This document shows, piece by piece, positions 1-7,938 of a stretch of DNA of 64,000 nucleotides. Each line of letters starts with the position of its first letter. Within the stretch, counting starts at the first letter, position 1. The notes under the pieces are model-generated. The model was not told where the DNA came from and searched no databases. It saw only the letters and a program-made list of their open reading frames with translations. The stretch comes from Spartobacteria bacterium. Its GTDB lineage: Bacteria; Verrucomicrobiota; Verrucomicrobiia; Chthoniobacterales; UBA10450. Both the position numbers and the translations under genes were made by a program. The stretch covers positions 372,001-436,000 of the forward strand of contig PMSN01000011.1 in the NCBI GenBank assembly GCA_003167555.1, read 5' to 3'.

Positions 1-600
1 CACCAGCTTCGGTCGCTCGGTCGAAACATAAGCCGCGAGCGCATCGCAAGCCTTTCGTCCCACCGGCACCAGGCGCATTTTGTTTCCCTTGCCCGTCACG
101 CGCAGGATGCGCTCCTCGAAGTTCAGGTTCTCGAGCCGCGCATTCGCCAGCTCAGAGGTGCGCAGCCCGCTCGCGTAGAGCAATTCCACCATCGCGCGAT
201 CGCGCAGGCCGAGCGGATGTTTGGTTTCGATGCTCTCGATCAGGCGTTCCACCTGCAACTCGTTCAGCGTTTCCGGCAGGTAACGCTCGATCCGCGGCAG
301 CGTCAGTGTCTCAGTCGGATCGCGCGTAAGCGCGTCTTTGCCGCCGAGGAAACGAAAAAAAATCTTCAGCGCCACCACGATCAACTTAATCGACGACGCG
401 GCCAGCCCGCTTCGTTTGCGCGCCCCAAGATACTCGCTGATCAACGGCTGGGTCACATCGCGCACCGCGGTGATTTTCTTTGCCGACGAACACCACTCCG
501 CGAATTCCGTGAGCGAGCGGCGGGTCGAGAGCTGGTAATTCTCCGAGAGCCCGCGCTCCGTGGCGAGGAAACGGATGAACGAATCAATCTCCTGTTCGAT
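1..600 (-). CDS. Xer-type tyrosine recombinase, C-terminus cut by window edge
   Basis: About 200 residues can be read on the minus strand. The first ~100 form the N-terminal SAM-like core-binding domain (IEQEIDSFIRFLATERGLS). The next part opens the catalytic domain with LLYASGLRTSELANAR, which contains the first catalytic Arg; the later His, Arg and nucleophilic Tyr lie beyond position 1. XerC/XerD enzymes resolve chromosome dimers, but the dif-site role cannot be told from this fragment. The start is odd. An in-frame TGA lies four codons upstream of the first conserved residue, and no ATG, GTG or TTG precedes the conserved N-terminus. An ATG at 604-602 is one base out of frame with the ATC at 600-598. 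Either a non-standard start or a one-base error or frameshift is present. Confidence 0.85.
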   Translation of the reverse strand, partial: MEQEIDSFIRFLATERGLSENYQLSTRRSLTEFAEWCSSAKKITAVRDVTQPLISEYLGARKRSGLAASSIKLIVVALKIFFRFLGGKDALTRDPTETLTLPRIERYLPETLNELQVERLIESIETKHPLGLRDRAMVELLYASGLRTSELANARLENLNFEERILRVTGKGNKMRLVPVGRKACDALAAYVSTERPKLV

Positions 601-648
601 ACATTTAGCGAATCAGCGATTGAGCAATTTAGCGAATGGAAAAATCGC

Positions 649-716
649 CTGTAGAGGCAGCCGTGCCGGCTGCAAGAACCAAGACTTCGGATGCAGGCGA
701 CACGCCTGCCGCTACA
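649..716. repeat. TGTAG-type inverted-arm repeat, copy 1
   Basis: Two 24-bp arms, 650-673 and 693-716, are inverted copies of each other (20 of 24 positions match). Each arm contains its own GC-rich palindrome (GCCGTGCCGGC on the left, GGCGACACGCC on the right). The outer ends read TGTAG and CTACA. Further copies are at 21070-21132 and, inside a reading frame, at 19439-19499. The form resembles paired REP elements (BIMEs). It separates the divergent xer gene from the UVR gene. Confidence 0.8.
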
Positions 717-767
717 ACTTCCTTCCCATTGACAAAGAGAGCCAGTGTTCCGAACGTTGTTTACATA

Positions 768-1520
768 ATGAGTCTTGATCTTAATTCGTTGCTCAAGGAT
801 TGGCCGCACGAAACCGGCTCGATCAAGGTGCGCAAGGTTATCGGCCTCGACGGTCTCGAGAAGTTGCAGCTCCGGATCGATCTCGGCATTCTCCAGATGG
901 AATTGTCCGGGCGCCCCGATGGCCAGCGCCCGCACAACTGCGAGTCGCTCCTCGTTTATCATCAGCGCCGGGCCGAGCGCGCCGCTGCCCGGGGCGAGAC
1001 CTACGAGCTGAACTCCGAGCAATGCAACGAGCTGCAACAGGAAGGCATCCAGTATTATCACCGCTACCTCAGCCTCTTTCAGATCAACGACTTCATCGGC
1101 GTCATCCGCGACACCCAGCGCAACCTCGATCTCTTCGCCTTCGTCGCCGAGCACACCGACCGCGACGAAATGATCTGGAGCTTCCAGCAATTTCGCCCCT
1201 ACGTCCTCATGATGAACACACGCGCCAAGGCTTCGATCTTTCTCGGCGAGGGAAAATTCGGCGCCGCCATGCGCGAGATCGAGCAGGGGCGCGACGCCAT
1301 CCAGGAGTTCTTCCAGCAATCCACCTTCCCGGAAATGGCCGCGAAAAGCTCCGAGCTCGCGTTCCTGGAGGAATGGCTGGAAGAAGTCAGCTCGAAACGT
1401 CCGCTCTCAAAGCTCGAGATCATGCAGCGCGAAATGGAAGTGGCGATCGCGAGCGAACTCTACGAGCGCGCCGCCGAGCTGCGCGACGCCATCAAGCTCC
1501 TGCAAACGCAAAGCAATTAG
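768..1520 (+). CDS. UVR-domain (UvrB/UvrC motif) protein
   Basis: A 250-residue cytoplasmic protein with no signal peptide. The last ~35 residues (LSKLEIMQREMEVAIASEL... YERAAELRDAIK) match the UVR motif of UvrB and UvrC, a helical hairpin used for protein-protein contact. The preceding ~200 residues are helical and charged and contain no recognised enzyme domain; this N-terminal part is common in Verrucomicrobiota proteins of unknown role. The ATG at 768 is chosen because an upstream in-frame ATG at 636 would translate through the 649-716 repeat. A direct part in nucleotide excision repair is possible but not shown: McsA-like regulators use the same motif. Confidence 0.75.
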   Translation: MSLDLNSLLKDWPHETGSIKVRKVIGLDGLEKLQLRIDLGILQMELSGRPDGQRPHNCESLLVYHQRRAERAAARGETYELNSEQCNELQQEGIQYYHRYLSLFQINDFIGVIRDTQRNLDLFAFVAEHTDRDEMIWSFQQFRPYVLMMNTRAKASIFLGEGKFGAAMREIEQGRDAIQEFFQQSTFPEMAAKSSELAFLEEWLEEVSSKRPLSKLEIMQREMEVAIASELYERAAELRDAIKLLQTQSN

Positions 1521-1534
1521 CGACAGAGTTCAGA

Positions 1535-1759
1535 ATGACGGCGGACCAACTTAAGGATTTGCTCCACGCGACGCCTTTCGTTCCGTTCAAGATCTTCGTC
1601 GCGGAGCAAAAGGAGTATGATGTGCCGCATCCGGACTTCGCACTGCTCTCCTACGGCGGACGTGTCATGGCCGTGAACAGCACCGAGCGGGATGTGATTC
1701 ATCTCATCAGTGTTCCGCTGATCAGCCGGATCGAAACAAAAGAGACAAAGTCGGCCTAG
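1535..1759 (+). CDS. small conserved hypothetical protein (74 aa)
   Basis: Starts 14 bp after the UVR gene and encodes MTADQLKDLLHATPFVPFKI followed by a strand-rich body (VPHPDFALLSYGGRVMAV) and ISRIE near the end. Small proteins of this layout ('xPFxPFxI ... VxHPDxxxLSxxGR') recur in Verrucomicrobiota and Planctomycetota without an assigned function. No membrane segment or cofactor motif is visible. Close spacing suggests co-transcription with the UVR gene. Confidence 0.7.
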   Translation: MTADQLKDLLHATPFVPFKIFVAEQKEYDVPHPDFALLSYGGRVMAVNSTERDVIHLISVPLISRIETKETKSA

Positions 1760-1819
1760 CTCGGAAACCAGAGGTCGGAAGTCAGAAATCGTTAATTCGC
1801 TAAGTCAGTGAATGCTCCT

Positions 1820-2275
1820 ATGAAAAGAATCGCCTTTCCCATTCTCGCGTTAGCTTTCGCCCTTACTGCCACCGCCTCCTTCGCCGCCGAATGGCGCAGC
1901 GATTACGACAAGGCCCTGGCCGACGCGAAAGCTGCCAACAAATACGTCCTGCTCGATTTCAATGGCTCCGATTGGTGCGGGCCGTGCATCGAGATGAAGA
2001 AGGTGGTTTTCTCAAAACCCGCCTTCCTTACTTACGCGAGCAAGAACCTTATTCTCGTCGACGTCGATTACCCGCAACGAAAGAAACTTTCTGAAGCCGT
2101 CACGAAACAAAACGAGCGCCTGGCCAAGCAGTACGACATCGAACGAAGCGGGTACCCTACCGTGGTCCTCCTCGATCCAAGCGGAAAGGTCCTGGGCCGG
2201 CTCGAAGGCTACATGGGCGAAACCCCCGCCGACATGATCGCCTGGTTGGAGAAGGCGAAGAAGAAGGGCGGATAA
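1820..2275 (+). CDS. secreted thioredoxin-like protein
   Basis: A 151-residue protein with a signal peptide (MKRIAFPILALAFALTATA, cleavage likely after SFA) and a thioredoxin fold of the thioredoxin_7/DsbD-C type. The active site is WCGPC at about residues 53-57 (DWCGPCIEMKKVVF). It carries the YPTVVLLDPSGKVLGR strand with the cis-Pro expected near the active site. It is likely periplasmic and disulfide-reducing or isomerising. A GTG at 1808 would add four residues, but the ATG at 1820 gives the better signal peptide. The following gene encodes a molybdopterin oxidoreductase; any functional link is inference. Confidence 0.85.
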   Translation: MKRIAFPILALAFALTATASFAAEWRSDYDKALADAKAANKYVLLDFNGSDWCGPCIEMKKVVFSKPAFLTYASKNLILVDVDYPQRKKLSEAVTKQNERLAKQYDIERSGYPTVVLLDPSGKVLGRLEGYMGETPADMIAWLEKAKKKGG

Positions 2276-2278
2276 TAA

Positions 2279-2352
2279 GTTACTGGTTAATGGGTTATTT
2301 GTTATTGGTGGATGGTGGTATCTGAGAACTCATAACCGATAACCGATAACTT
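2279..2352. repeat. inverted pair of 7-bp tandem arrays, upstream of the 2355 gene
   Basis: Six successive heptamers fill 2279-2320 (units such as GTTACTG, GTTAATG, GGTTATT). After 11 bp, three heptamers of ATAACCG/ATAACTT type fill 2332-2352. The second group is the reverse complement type of the first, so the whole can fold back. It ends 2 bp before the ATG at 2355 and leaves no room for a Shine-Dalgarno sequence. Confidence 0.8.
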
Positions 2353-2354
2353 CT

Positions 2355-2978
2355 ATGTCAGTCAGCGCCAAGGAACGTTGGGCGCGCAAGATGAGCGGCA
2401 AAGCCAAGCCCTCTCTCCGCTCACACGACCGCTTGCCGCCCGGCCAGCATCTCACCGCCGGATTTCCCGTCCTCGATCTCGGCAGCCGCCCGGAGATTGC
2501 TCTCGATGAGTGGCGGCTCGAAGTCGGCGGCCTCGTCGAGTTTCCGCGCACCTTTACCTGGGAGCAGTTCAACGCGCTCCCGCAGTTCGAAGACGTGAGC
2601 GATTTCCACTGCGTCACCACCTGGAGCAAGTTCGATTGCCGGTGGGGCGGCGTCGCCTTCTTCACCCTCGCCGAATTCGTCAAACCGAAACCGGAAGTGA
2701 AACACGTCCTCTTCACCAGCTACGACGGCTACACCACCAATGTTCGCCTGGAAGATTGCAGGGACGACGACGTTCTCATCGCCACGCAGTTCGATGGCCG
2801 GCCGGTCCCGCGCGAGCACGGCGGCCCCGCCCGCGTCATCATCCCGAAACTCTACGCCTGGAAAGGCGCGAAGTTCGTGAAGTCGATCGAGTTCGCCGCC
2901 GGCGATCGCCCCGGCTATTGGGAAGTGCGCGGCTACAGCAACACCGCCGATCCGTGGAGGGAAGATCGGTTCGCCTAA
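2355..2978 (+). CDS. sulfite-oxidase-like molybdopterin oxidoreductase
   Basis: A 207-residue single-domain member of the oxidoreductase molybdopterin-binding family (SUOX fold, YedY/MsrP relatives). The Mo-ligand Cys is in DFHCVTTWSKFD at about residue 86. The family signatures GWRLEVGGLV-type (here DEWRLEVGGLVEFP), TSYDGYTTNVRLED and HGGPARVIIPKLYAWKGAK are all present. There is no Tat or Sec signal, so a cytoplasmic location is predicted, unlike MsrP. No heme domain and no adjacent heme-binding MsrQ partner is seen. The substrate is unknown. The start is placed at 2355 because the heptamer array runs up to it. Confidence 0.85.
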   Translation: MSVSAKERWARKMSGKAKPSLRSHDRLPPGQHLTAGFPVLDLGSRPEIALDEWRLEVGGLVEFPRTFTWEQFNALPQFEDVSDFHCVTTWSKFDCRWGGVAFFTLAEFVKPKPEVKHVLFTSYDGYTTNVRLEDCRDDDVLIATQFDGRPVPREHGGPARVIIPKLYAWKGAKFVKSIEFAAGDRPGYWEVRGYSNTADPWREDRFA

Positions 2979-2987
2979 AGGGCGAAC

Positions 2988-3053
2988 GGTTAATTGTTAT
3001 TAGTTAATGGTTAATCGTGAATCGGGACAACAAATAACTGCTAACCACTAACC
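2988..3053. repeat. inverted pair of 7-bp tandem arrays, upstream of the 3055 gene
   Basis: Five heptamers at 2988-3022 (GGTTAAT, AGTTAAT and variants) are followed after 10 bp by three inverted-type heptamers at 3033-3053 (GCTAACC, ACTAACC and one variant). The same unit family and architecture occur at 2279-2352. The last unit ends 1 bp before the ATG at 3055. Confidence 0.8.
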
Positions 3054-3054
3054 G

Positions 3055-3960
3055 ATGCTCCGCATTGCCCTCCTCCTTCTCCTCGCCCCGCTCATCGCGC
3101 GCGGCGACTACCGGGAGTTCCGCGCCGTTCCGGTCGACCCGGCGCTCGGCGCCGCGCTCACCCGCGCCGCCGAAGCCTCCTTGAAGGATTACCCGAAGCT
3201 CACCGCCGACAACCTGGCCCTCAGCGTCATCGATCTCACCAAGCCCGACGCCATCGTGCGCGCCGACTACCACGGCGACGCTTCTTTTTACCCGGCCTCA
3301 CTCGTGAAGCTCTTCTTCATGGTCGAGACCTATCACCAGGGTAAGCTTACTCCCGAGATCGAGCGCGCCCTGCGCGAGATGATTCACGTCTCGGATAACG
3401 ATGCCGCCGCCTTCCTCCTCGATATCCTCACCGATACCGCGAGCGGCTCCGAACTGGAAGGAAAAGCGCTCGAAGAATTCATCGAGCGCCGCCGGAAGTT
3501 GAACCGCTCCTTCGCCTCTCTCGGCTACGACATCGGCGCCATGATCAAGCCCTGGAGCTTCGGCCCGTTCGGCCGCGACATGCAGATCATGGGAGAGAAC
3601 AAGATCAACCGAAACCGCGCCAGCGCTAACTCCTTCGCCTCACTCTTACTCTGGATTGTCCGGCGCCACGCCATCTCGCCCCAAGCCTCCGATGCCATGA
3701 TGTCCTTGCTCGAGCGCCCGCTCGATCCGCCACGCCCCGATGAGAACCAGGTCAAAGAATTCTTCGGCGAATCGCTCCCGCCCGGCTCCAAGCTCTGGTC
3801 GAAAGAAGGCGACACCAGCGAAGTGCGCCACGACGCCGGCTACGTTGAGCTGCCGAACGGCCGGAAGCTGATCATAGTGATCCTCACCCGCGGTGCCGCC
3901 GATGATAAGACGTTGCTCCCGGGGATCGGCAAGCGGCTTTTAGCAGAGTTAGCGAAGTAA
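3055..3960 (+). CDS. class A beta-lactamase-like serine hydrolase
   Basis: A 301-residue protein with a short signal peptide (MLRIALLLLLAPLIARG). The active-site SxxK is SLVK at about residue 82 (YPASLVKLFFMVETY), the SDN motif is at about 113-115 (HVSDNDAAA), and a KEGDTSEVRHDAGYV segment stands where the KTG strand is expected. This is the 'beta-lactamase enzyme family' (PF13354-like) fold of secreted serine hydrolases. The canonical KTG triad is replaced by KEG, so true beta-lactamase activity is uncertain; a peptidoglycan-related or ester hydrolase is equally possible. It stands alone after its own heptamer array. Confidence 0.8.
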   Translation: MLRIALLLLLAPLIARGDYREFRAVPVDPALGAALTRAAEASLKDYPKLTADNLALSVIDLTKPDAIVRADYHGDASFYPASLVKLFFMVETYHQGKLTPEIERALREMIHVSDNDAAAFLLDILTDTASGSELEGKALEEFIERRRKLNRSFASLGYDIGAMIKPWSFGPFGRDMQIMGENKINRNRASANSFASLLLWIVRRHAISPQASDAMMSLLERPLDPPRPDENQVKEFFGESLPPGSKLWSKEGDTSEVRHDAGYVELPNGRKLIIVILTRGAADDKTLLPGIGKRLLAELAK

Positions 3961-3967
3961 TACATCA

Positions 3968-4051
3968 ACCGCGGATCACGCGGATGGCGCTGATGAATTG
4001 GGAGAAACAGCTTCTGTCGACTCAATCCGTGTATTCCGCGTAATCCGCGGT
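3968..4051. repeat. inverted pair of 9-bp triplets (ATCCGCG type)
   Basis: Three nonamers at 3968-3994 read on the minus strand, and three at 4025-4051 read on the plus strand. Each triplet ends in ATCCGCGGT. They are separated by 30 bp and can form a hairpin with ~27-bp imperfect arms. It follows the stop codon of the serine hydrolase closely, so a transcription-terminating role is possible. Confidence 0.8.
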
Positions 4052-4163
4052 TATCGTAAGCCGCTTACGATGCATTCAATCGAGGCGGAGCCTGTTTGAG
4101 AGACGATGTTACCCCCAGCTGGACGCGCGGAACGGTTTCTATCGTAAGCCGCTTACGATGCAT
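4052..4163. repeat. two identical 24-bp copies of a perfect palindrome
   Basis: Positions 4052-4075 and 4140-4163 are identical. Each contains ATCGTAAGC, one central C, then GCTTACGAT: a perfect 9-bp inverted repeat. The copies start 88 bp apart. Spacing and perfect symmetry suit either a protein-binding operator or another dispersed repeat family; the sequence alone does not decide. Confidence 0.8.
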
Positions 4164-4183
4164 GGGTAGAGAAACTCCGGATT

Positions 4184-4304
4184 TTCCGACCTCCGACTTC
4201 TGCCTGCCACGCCGTAGCCTCGGCGTAGGCGGGACCTCTTTCCTCTACCTTCCGACCTCTCTTCGCCACAGAATCCAATCCGTGTCATCCGCGTAATCCG
4301 CGGT
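4184..4304. repeat. mixed repeat tract: heptamers, short hairpin, nonamer triplet
   Basis: Three heptamers of TTCCGAC type lie at 4184-4204 (reverse complement of the GTCGGAA-type units at 9381-9436). A hairpin ACGCCG/CGGCGT lies at 4209-4226. A pyrimidine-rich stretch follows, and an ATCCGCG nonamer triplet lies at 4278-4304. Together with the two preceding entries this fills the 425-bp gap between 3960 and 4386. No convincing gene is seen there. Confidence 0.7.
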
Positions 4305-4385
4305 TGAAAATGCTGAGCCCGAAAGAACGCTTGTCGCGGATAGAGAATTCTGAGAGCCTCCTTGCACCTGTAGGCTTCCCCGGAC

Positions 4386-4733
4386 ATGCGCCTCCTCCTC
4401 GAAATCATCCTCGCCGCTGCGCTGATCGGGTTGGCTTGGGGGAAATCATTCAAGGACCGGCTGAGCGAAGTGCCCTGGATCAAAGACAAAATCACCGCTT
4501 CGGAAAAATCAACGAAGCCCGCTCAAAATACTCACCCGCCTCCGGTCCTCAGTCCGACCGTCGCGTGGATATGGGATCCTAACCGGCGTTCTGTCCTGGA
4601 TACGCCTAAGCCAAGATCGGTAACGACGCTCCCGTCGCCTTCTTCGACCGCCGGCTCATGGATGTTTGATCCAAATCATCGATCACCGCTCGATCCGCCT
4701 TCGAAGAGGAAACCGCAATCGACACCACACTAA
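4386..4733 (+). CDS. small hypothetical protein with two DPN-RS-LD repeats
   Basis: A 115-residue protein of unknown function. The N-terminus is a hydrophobic signal/anchor (MRLLLEIILAAALIGLAWG). The C-terminal half carries two copies of a Trp-led motif: WIWDPNRRSVLDTP at about residues 59-72 and WMFDPNHRSPLDPP at about 92-105, separated by a Pro/Ser-rich linker. The repeated Asp-Pro-Asn and Arg-Ser-x-Leu-Asp positions argue for real selection rather than a chance frame. It ends 5 bp before the stop of the convergent pseudopilin cassette. Confidence 0.6.
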   Translation: MRLLLEIILAAALIGLAWGKSFKDRLSEVPWIKDKITASEKSTKPAQNTHPPPVLSPTVAWIWDPNRRSVLDTPKPRSVTTLPSPSSTAGSWMFDPNHRSPLDPPSKRKPQSTPH

Positions 4734-4738
4734 TTTGG

Positions 4739-7051
4739 CTATTCCGAAACGGCTTCCAGTTGTTGATCGATCACCTGGCCGGTTATCCGATCAATCGCGA
4801 TGTGAAGCCAGTAACGCTTCTCTCCCTCGACGACAAAGTTAGCTAGGCTCGTCGCATTTGGCGGGTATCGACCAGTTTGGGCGATAAGGTCGATCATCAG
4901 TCCCCATGTCCTGGTCTGAGTTACCTCAGATAATGCGCGGGTCACGGTCTCTTTGGCCTCTTCCGTCGTGCCAATTGTAGTCCCGGCCGCGGCCGCGAGT
5001 CGCGTTATGTCCTGCCGACTGACGGCAGGCTTGACCATTGTTCCATTAGTTGGGTCCGTTACTACGCCAAGTGTCGGCGCCGGCGTTGGACTAGCGGCCG
5101 CGTTGTTTGCTGCTGCTAAACCAACCACAGCGGAGGTTGCATCATTTGAGATGGCCGACCTCAGGATCGCAGCTATTACCGCGATGTTTTGTGTGTTCAG
5201 GTTGACAATTCCGGCGCGAATACTTGCGCTGTTATAAGTGAACAAATCCAATATCGGAGCGTCCGGACTTGCCGCAGTAGCGAAGTCCAGTGTCTTAGGA
5301 GTCGCTGGAGTCGGAGTCGGCGTAGCCGACGTGCGAAACCCATAACCGAACTCTCCCACGTTTCGGAATGGTCGATTAAGCATTACATAATTCGATACGA
5401 AAGGTGGAGGAGTCGGTGACATGCCGGCGGGGCTCGGAAAGGGCGATGGCGCGGGCGACGGACTCGGTCTGGCGGGATCAGTGTTCTCAAGTCCAATTCC
5501 CCACCCCCCGTTGTATTCTATCATAGTGGTGGTGGTTCCCGTGAGTGGATCGGCGACGATCGAGTCATCATACTGATCGATTAGCGCCGCACCAATCGAC
5601 AGCGTAGTAGAAACATGGACGATATCATCGGCATTCGTGCCATTTATCGCGTAGTTTAATAGCTGGAAAAACTCCGGGGCGCTCGCGAAACCAGGGATAC
5701 GATCTAGAACAGTGCTTCCCGAAGAGCCAATGTATTGCCAGTGGCCAGGAATTGCAGGAGTGATCGGCGGACCTGCCGAACCCGGTGTGCCCGCTACCCA
5801 ACGCAGACCAAAATATTTCTTAATATCGGCCTGTTGGGCGACCGCCGGACTTGGCTTAACCAAGTTTAGATTGCCAATGTAAAATCGCTGGGTGAGAGCA
5901 GCAGTGCCGCCTTTCCAAGTGGGAACGTTTTGCTCGCGAGAGAACGTCCCCAAGAATTGAAGAATATTGAAGTTGCTTGAGACACCCATTGCCCGATCAA
6001 GCTCTATCAGTTCCTTGCGGGTAACAAAGGCTTGGTTCGTTCGGTTATTGTAGATCGTTGTAGAAACAATTAAGAACCCATCATTAATACCCGTTTGCGG
6101 ATTTCCTGCCGCATACGCTATAAATGCGGATTCCGTCTGATCTGCTGGTGCAAGGCTTGGGAAAGTGCCCGAAGCTTGAATAGTCGCATAATTTCTCCAT
6201 GCAATCATTTTGGTGAGAAAGGGCTGACTGGGAGTAGAACCAGAAGAGGTTAATTTCATGCCAGTAAGATCCGCAAAGGCCGCGCTACCTTTCCTTCCGA
6301 TGTTCGTTACAAGGCTTGGCGGACTAGTAACCGGTGATGGAGAAGGGTAAGGGTATCCGGCTACGTTGAAGTCAAGCAAACCCCCTTCATCGTAAACGGC
6401 ATATGCATAGCGGCCGACAACATAACTAAGGTTCGCGCTTGCCGAATTGTTCAGCGCGGTCGTCCCTGTTCCTAGATCGGGTTGGACTGATGGGCCACTT
6501 CTCGTGACCAAAACCCAGTCCGGTGCCCAAAACTCTGGAGCAGTAAAAACGGGCGATCCGGATATTGGATCCGAAAGGTCATCTCCCGTATTGGATTTGG
6601 CGACCAAATAGTGGCTGTTCCAGCGCGCCAAGCTGACGGACCGTCCGTTAATGGACGGGTCTGTGGTCGAATTCACAGCCGAGGCTCGACTCGCGATCGC
6701 GGGCGGCAAAATTCCGTCCGAGCGGACACTGCGACGAATGAGATTTGGAATCGCCGGGGTTGAGCCAGGTGCCGAGCTGGGGCTGCGTTGAGGTACAACA
6801 TTAGCGCTGGCAATCGGCGTCCCGTTCGCGATTTCCTGCTTGAAATCCGCGACAACGATCTCGAGGGCGCTGCGCGCAAGGAGGTCGGTCGACGTGTCCT
6901 CGAAATCCGCTTTGGCAAGTTGGCGATCCGTACCCGTGCGGGAGAAGTAGGCGATAACTAAACCCGTAAGAAGGACGACAAAGGCGAGGACAATCAGAAG
7001 GGCAGAGGCTTTGCTCGAAACTCGATAACGAGGAGGCGACACGGTCATCAT
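4739..7051 (-). CDS. Verru_Chthon cassette protein A-like (PilX/GspK-like large pseudopilin)
   Basis: A 770-residue protein with one N-terminal membrane helix (SKASALLIVLAFVVLLTGLV) followed by a long extracytoplasmic part. The N-terminus resembles GspK/PilX minor pseudopilins: a hydrophobic helix and a soluble region with a helical start (DRQLAKADFEDTSTDLLAR). Several Ser/Thr-Pro linkers occur (around PSPAPSPFPSPAG). Size, partners and N-terminus fit the family I recall as Verru_Chthon cassette protein A. It is the last gene of the cassette and overlaps the stop of the C-type gene by 4 bp. It probably caps or initiates a pseudopilus-like fibre; this is inference from the family. Confidence 0.7.
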   Translation of the reverse strand: MMTVSPPRYRVSSKASALLIVLAFVVLLTGLVIAYFSRTGTDRQLAKADFEDTSTDLLARSALEIVVADFKQEIANGTPIASANVVPQRSPSSAPGSTPAIPNLIRRSVRSDGILPPAIASRASAVNSTTDPSINGRSVSLARWNSHYLVAKSNTGDDLSDPISGSPVFTAPEFWAPDWVLVTRSGPSVQPDLGTGTTALNNSASANLSYVVGRYAYAVYDEGGLLDFNVAGYPYPSPSPVTSPPSLVTNIGRKGSAAFADLTGMKLTSSGSTPSQPFLTKMIAWRNYATIQASGTFPSLAPADQTESAFIAYAAGNPQTGINDGFLIVSTTIYNNRTNQAFVTRKELIELDRAMGVSSNFNILQFLGTFSREQNVPTWKGGTAALTQRFYIGNLNLVKPSPAVAQQADIKKYFGLRWVAGTPGSAGPPITPAIPGHWQYIGSSGSTVLDRIPGFASAPEFFQLLNYAINGTNADDIVHVSTTLSIGAALIDQYDDSIVADPLTGTTTTMIEYNGGWGIGLENTDPARPSPSPAPSPFPSPAGMSPTPPPFVSNYVMLNRPFRNVGEFGYGFRTSATPTPTPATPKTLDFATAASPDAPILDLFTYNSASIRAGIVNLNTQNIAVIAAILRSAISNDATSAVVGLAAANNAAASPTPAPTLGVVTDPTNGTMVKPAVSRQDITRLAAAAGTTIGTTEEAKETVTRALSEVTQTRTWGLMIDLIAQTGRYPPNATSLANFVVEGEKRYWLHIAIDRITGQVIDQQLEAVSE

Positions 7052-7923
7052 GGCGAGAGATAAAAATAGCGCTCGTAGAGGCGTATGCTGGAGATTGCCT
7101 GCCGGGGCATATCGGTAGTGTTATCCAGCGCGGATTGCCATTGTGCCAACAGTTGGCCCGGCCCCATCGACGAATCATAATCTACAAGGTTTGCTCCGAG
7201 GGTTGCGATTTGCGAATTAGAGAGCAATACTTGGCTCTTAGGGTCGATAACTGCCATAGCGACGACGATTGCGGCAACATCATTAATCTTGGCAGCGGAT
7301 AGCGACGTCCAAGTGCCGGGATATGCAGTTAGAGCTCCCGTTGCCTTTTCGACGTAATAGTATTCAAAGCGAAATACCTGAGAACCGATAACCTCATACG
7401 TTATCTTAGTGGGGTCAGTTGAGTCATACGTTGAAGTGCTTGCGACTGATGGCCACGTATTAACATCATAGATGGTCAGTGGCAGAAAAACAACCGGCGC
7501 GTCGGTGGTGGAAGCACCATTCCAATCCAACCCTTTCCCCATTCGCTCTAACCGATTGTAAGCACTCAAATTAGAGACATCGGAATTAATTCTGTAGGCA
7601 ACGACTGACACAGGGCTCGGAGTAATAGGAAAATAACCAGGAACAGCGCTGTAAAATCCGATCAAGTCGTTGCCGGTCATGGTTGTTGCTCCGGTCTTTA
7701 CATAGTAACTGACGTCGGCTCTTCTCAGCATTCGTGTGAAATCAATTGCCATGCGATCAAGCAACGGTCTTGCTTGGGCGTCTGCATCCATGTGTTTGGT
7801 AGCTAGGGTGGTGATAGTAGTTGCGCTGTTCATCAAACGCGTAAATAGAAGAATCAGGAGCGCCAATACGGCGATCGCAACGAGCATTTCTGCGAGCGTA
7901 AAAGCTTGATCGGCTTTTCTCAT
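7048..7923 (-). CDS. Verru_Chthon cassette protein C-like pseudopilin
   Basis: A 291-residue protein with a prepilin-type N-terminus, QAFTLAEMLVAIAVLALLIL, i.e. a short basic leader, processing site before a hydrophobic helix and Glu at +5-like position. The soluble part begins with a helix (ATKHMDADAQARPLLDRM) and continues strand-rich. GspJ-type minor pseudopilins have this layout. It lies 15 bp after the B-type gene and overlaps the A-type gene by 4 bp, so the set is surely co-transcribed. No prepilin peptidase or secretin is in the window. Confidence 0.75.
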   Translation of the reverse strand: MRKADQAFTLAEMLVAIAVLALLILLFTRLMNSATTITTLATKHMDADAQARPLLDRMAIDFTRMLRRADVSYYVKTGATTMTGNDLIGFYSAVPGYFPITPSPVSVVAYRINSDVSNLSAYNRLERMGKGLDWNGASTTDAPVVFLPLTIYDVNTWPSVASTSTYDSTDPTKITYEVIGSQVFRFEYYYVEKATGALTAYPGTWTSLSAAKINDVAAIVVAMAVIDPKSQVLLSNSQIATLGANLVDYDSSMGPGQLLAQWQSALDNTTDMPRQAISSIRLYERYFYLSP

Positions 7924-7938
7924 CCTAGCTGAATGCTG

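Noticed and set aside
636-767. Upstream in-frame ATG for the UVR gene
   Set aside because: It would translate the TGTAG repeat and add a low-complexity tail absent from the domain; ATG 768 is adequate.
4096-4296. 66-codon open frame in the 3961-4385 gap
   Set aside because: It consists of repeat modules (palindrome copy, heptamers, nonamers) and has no protein-like composition.
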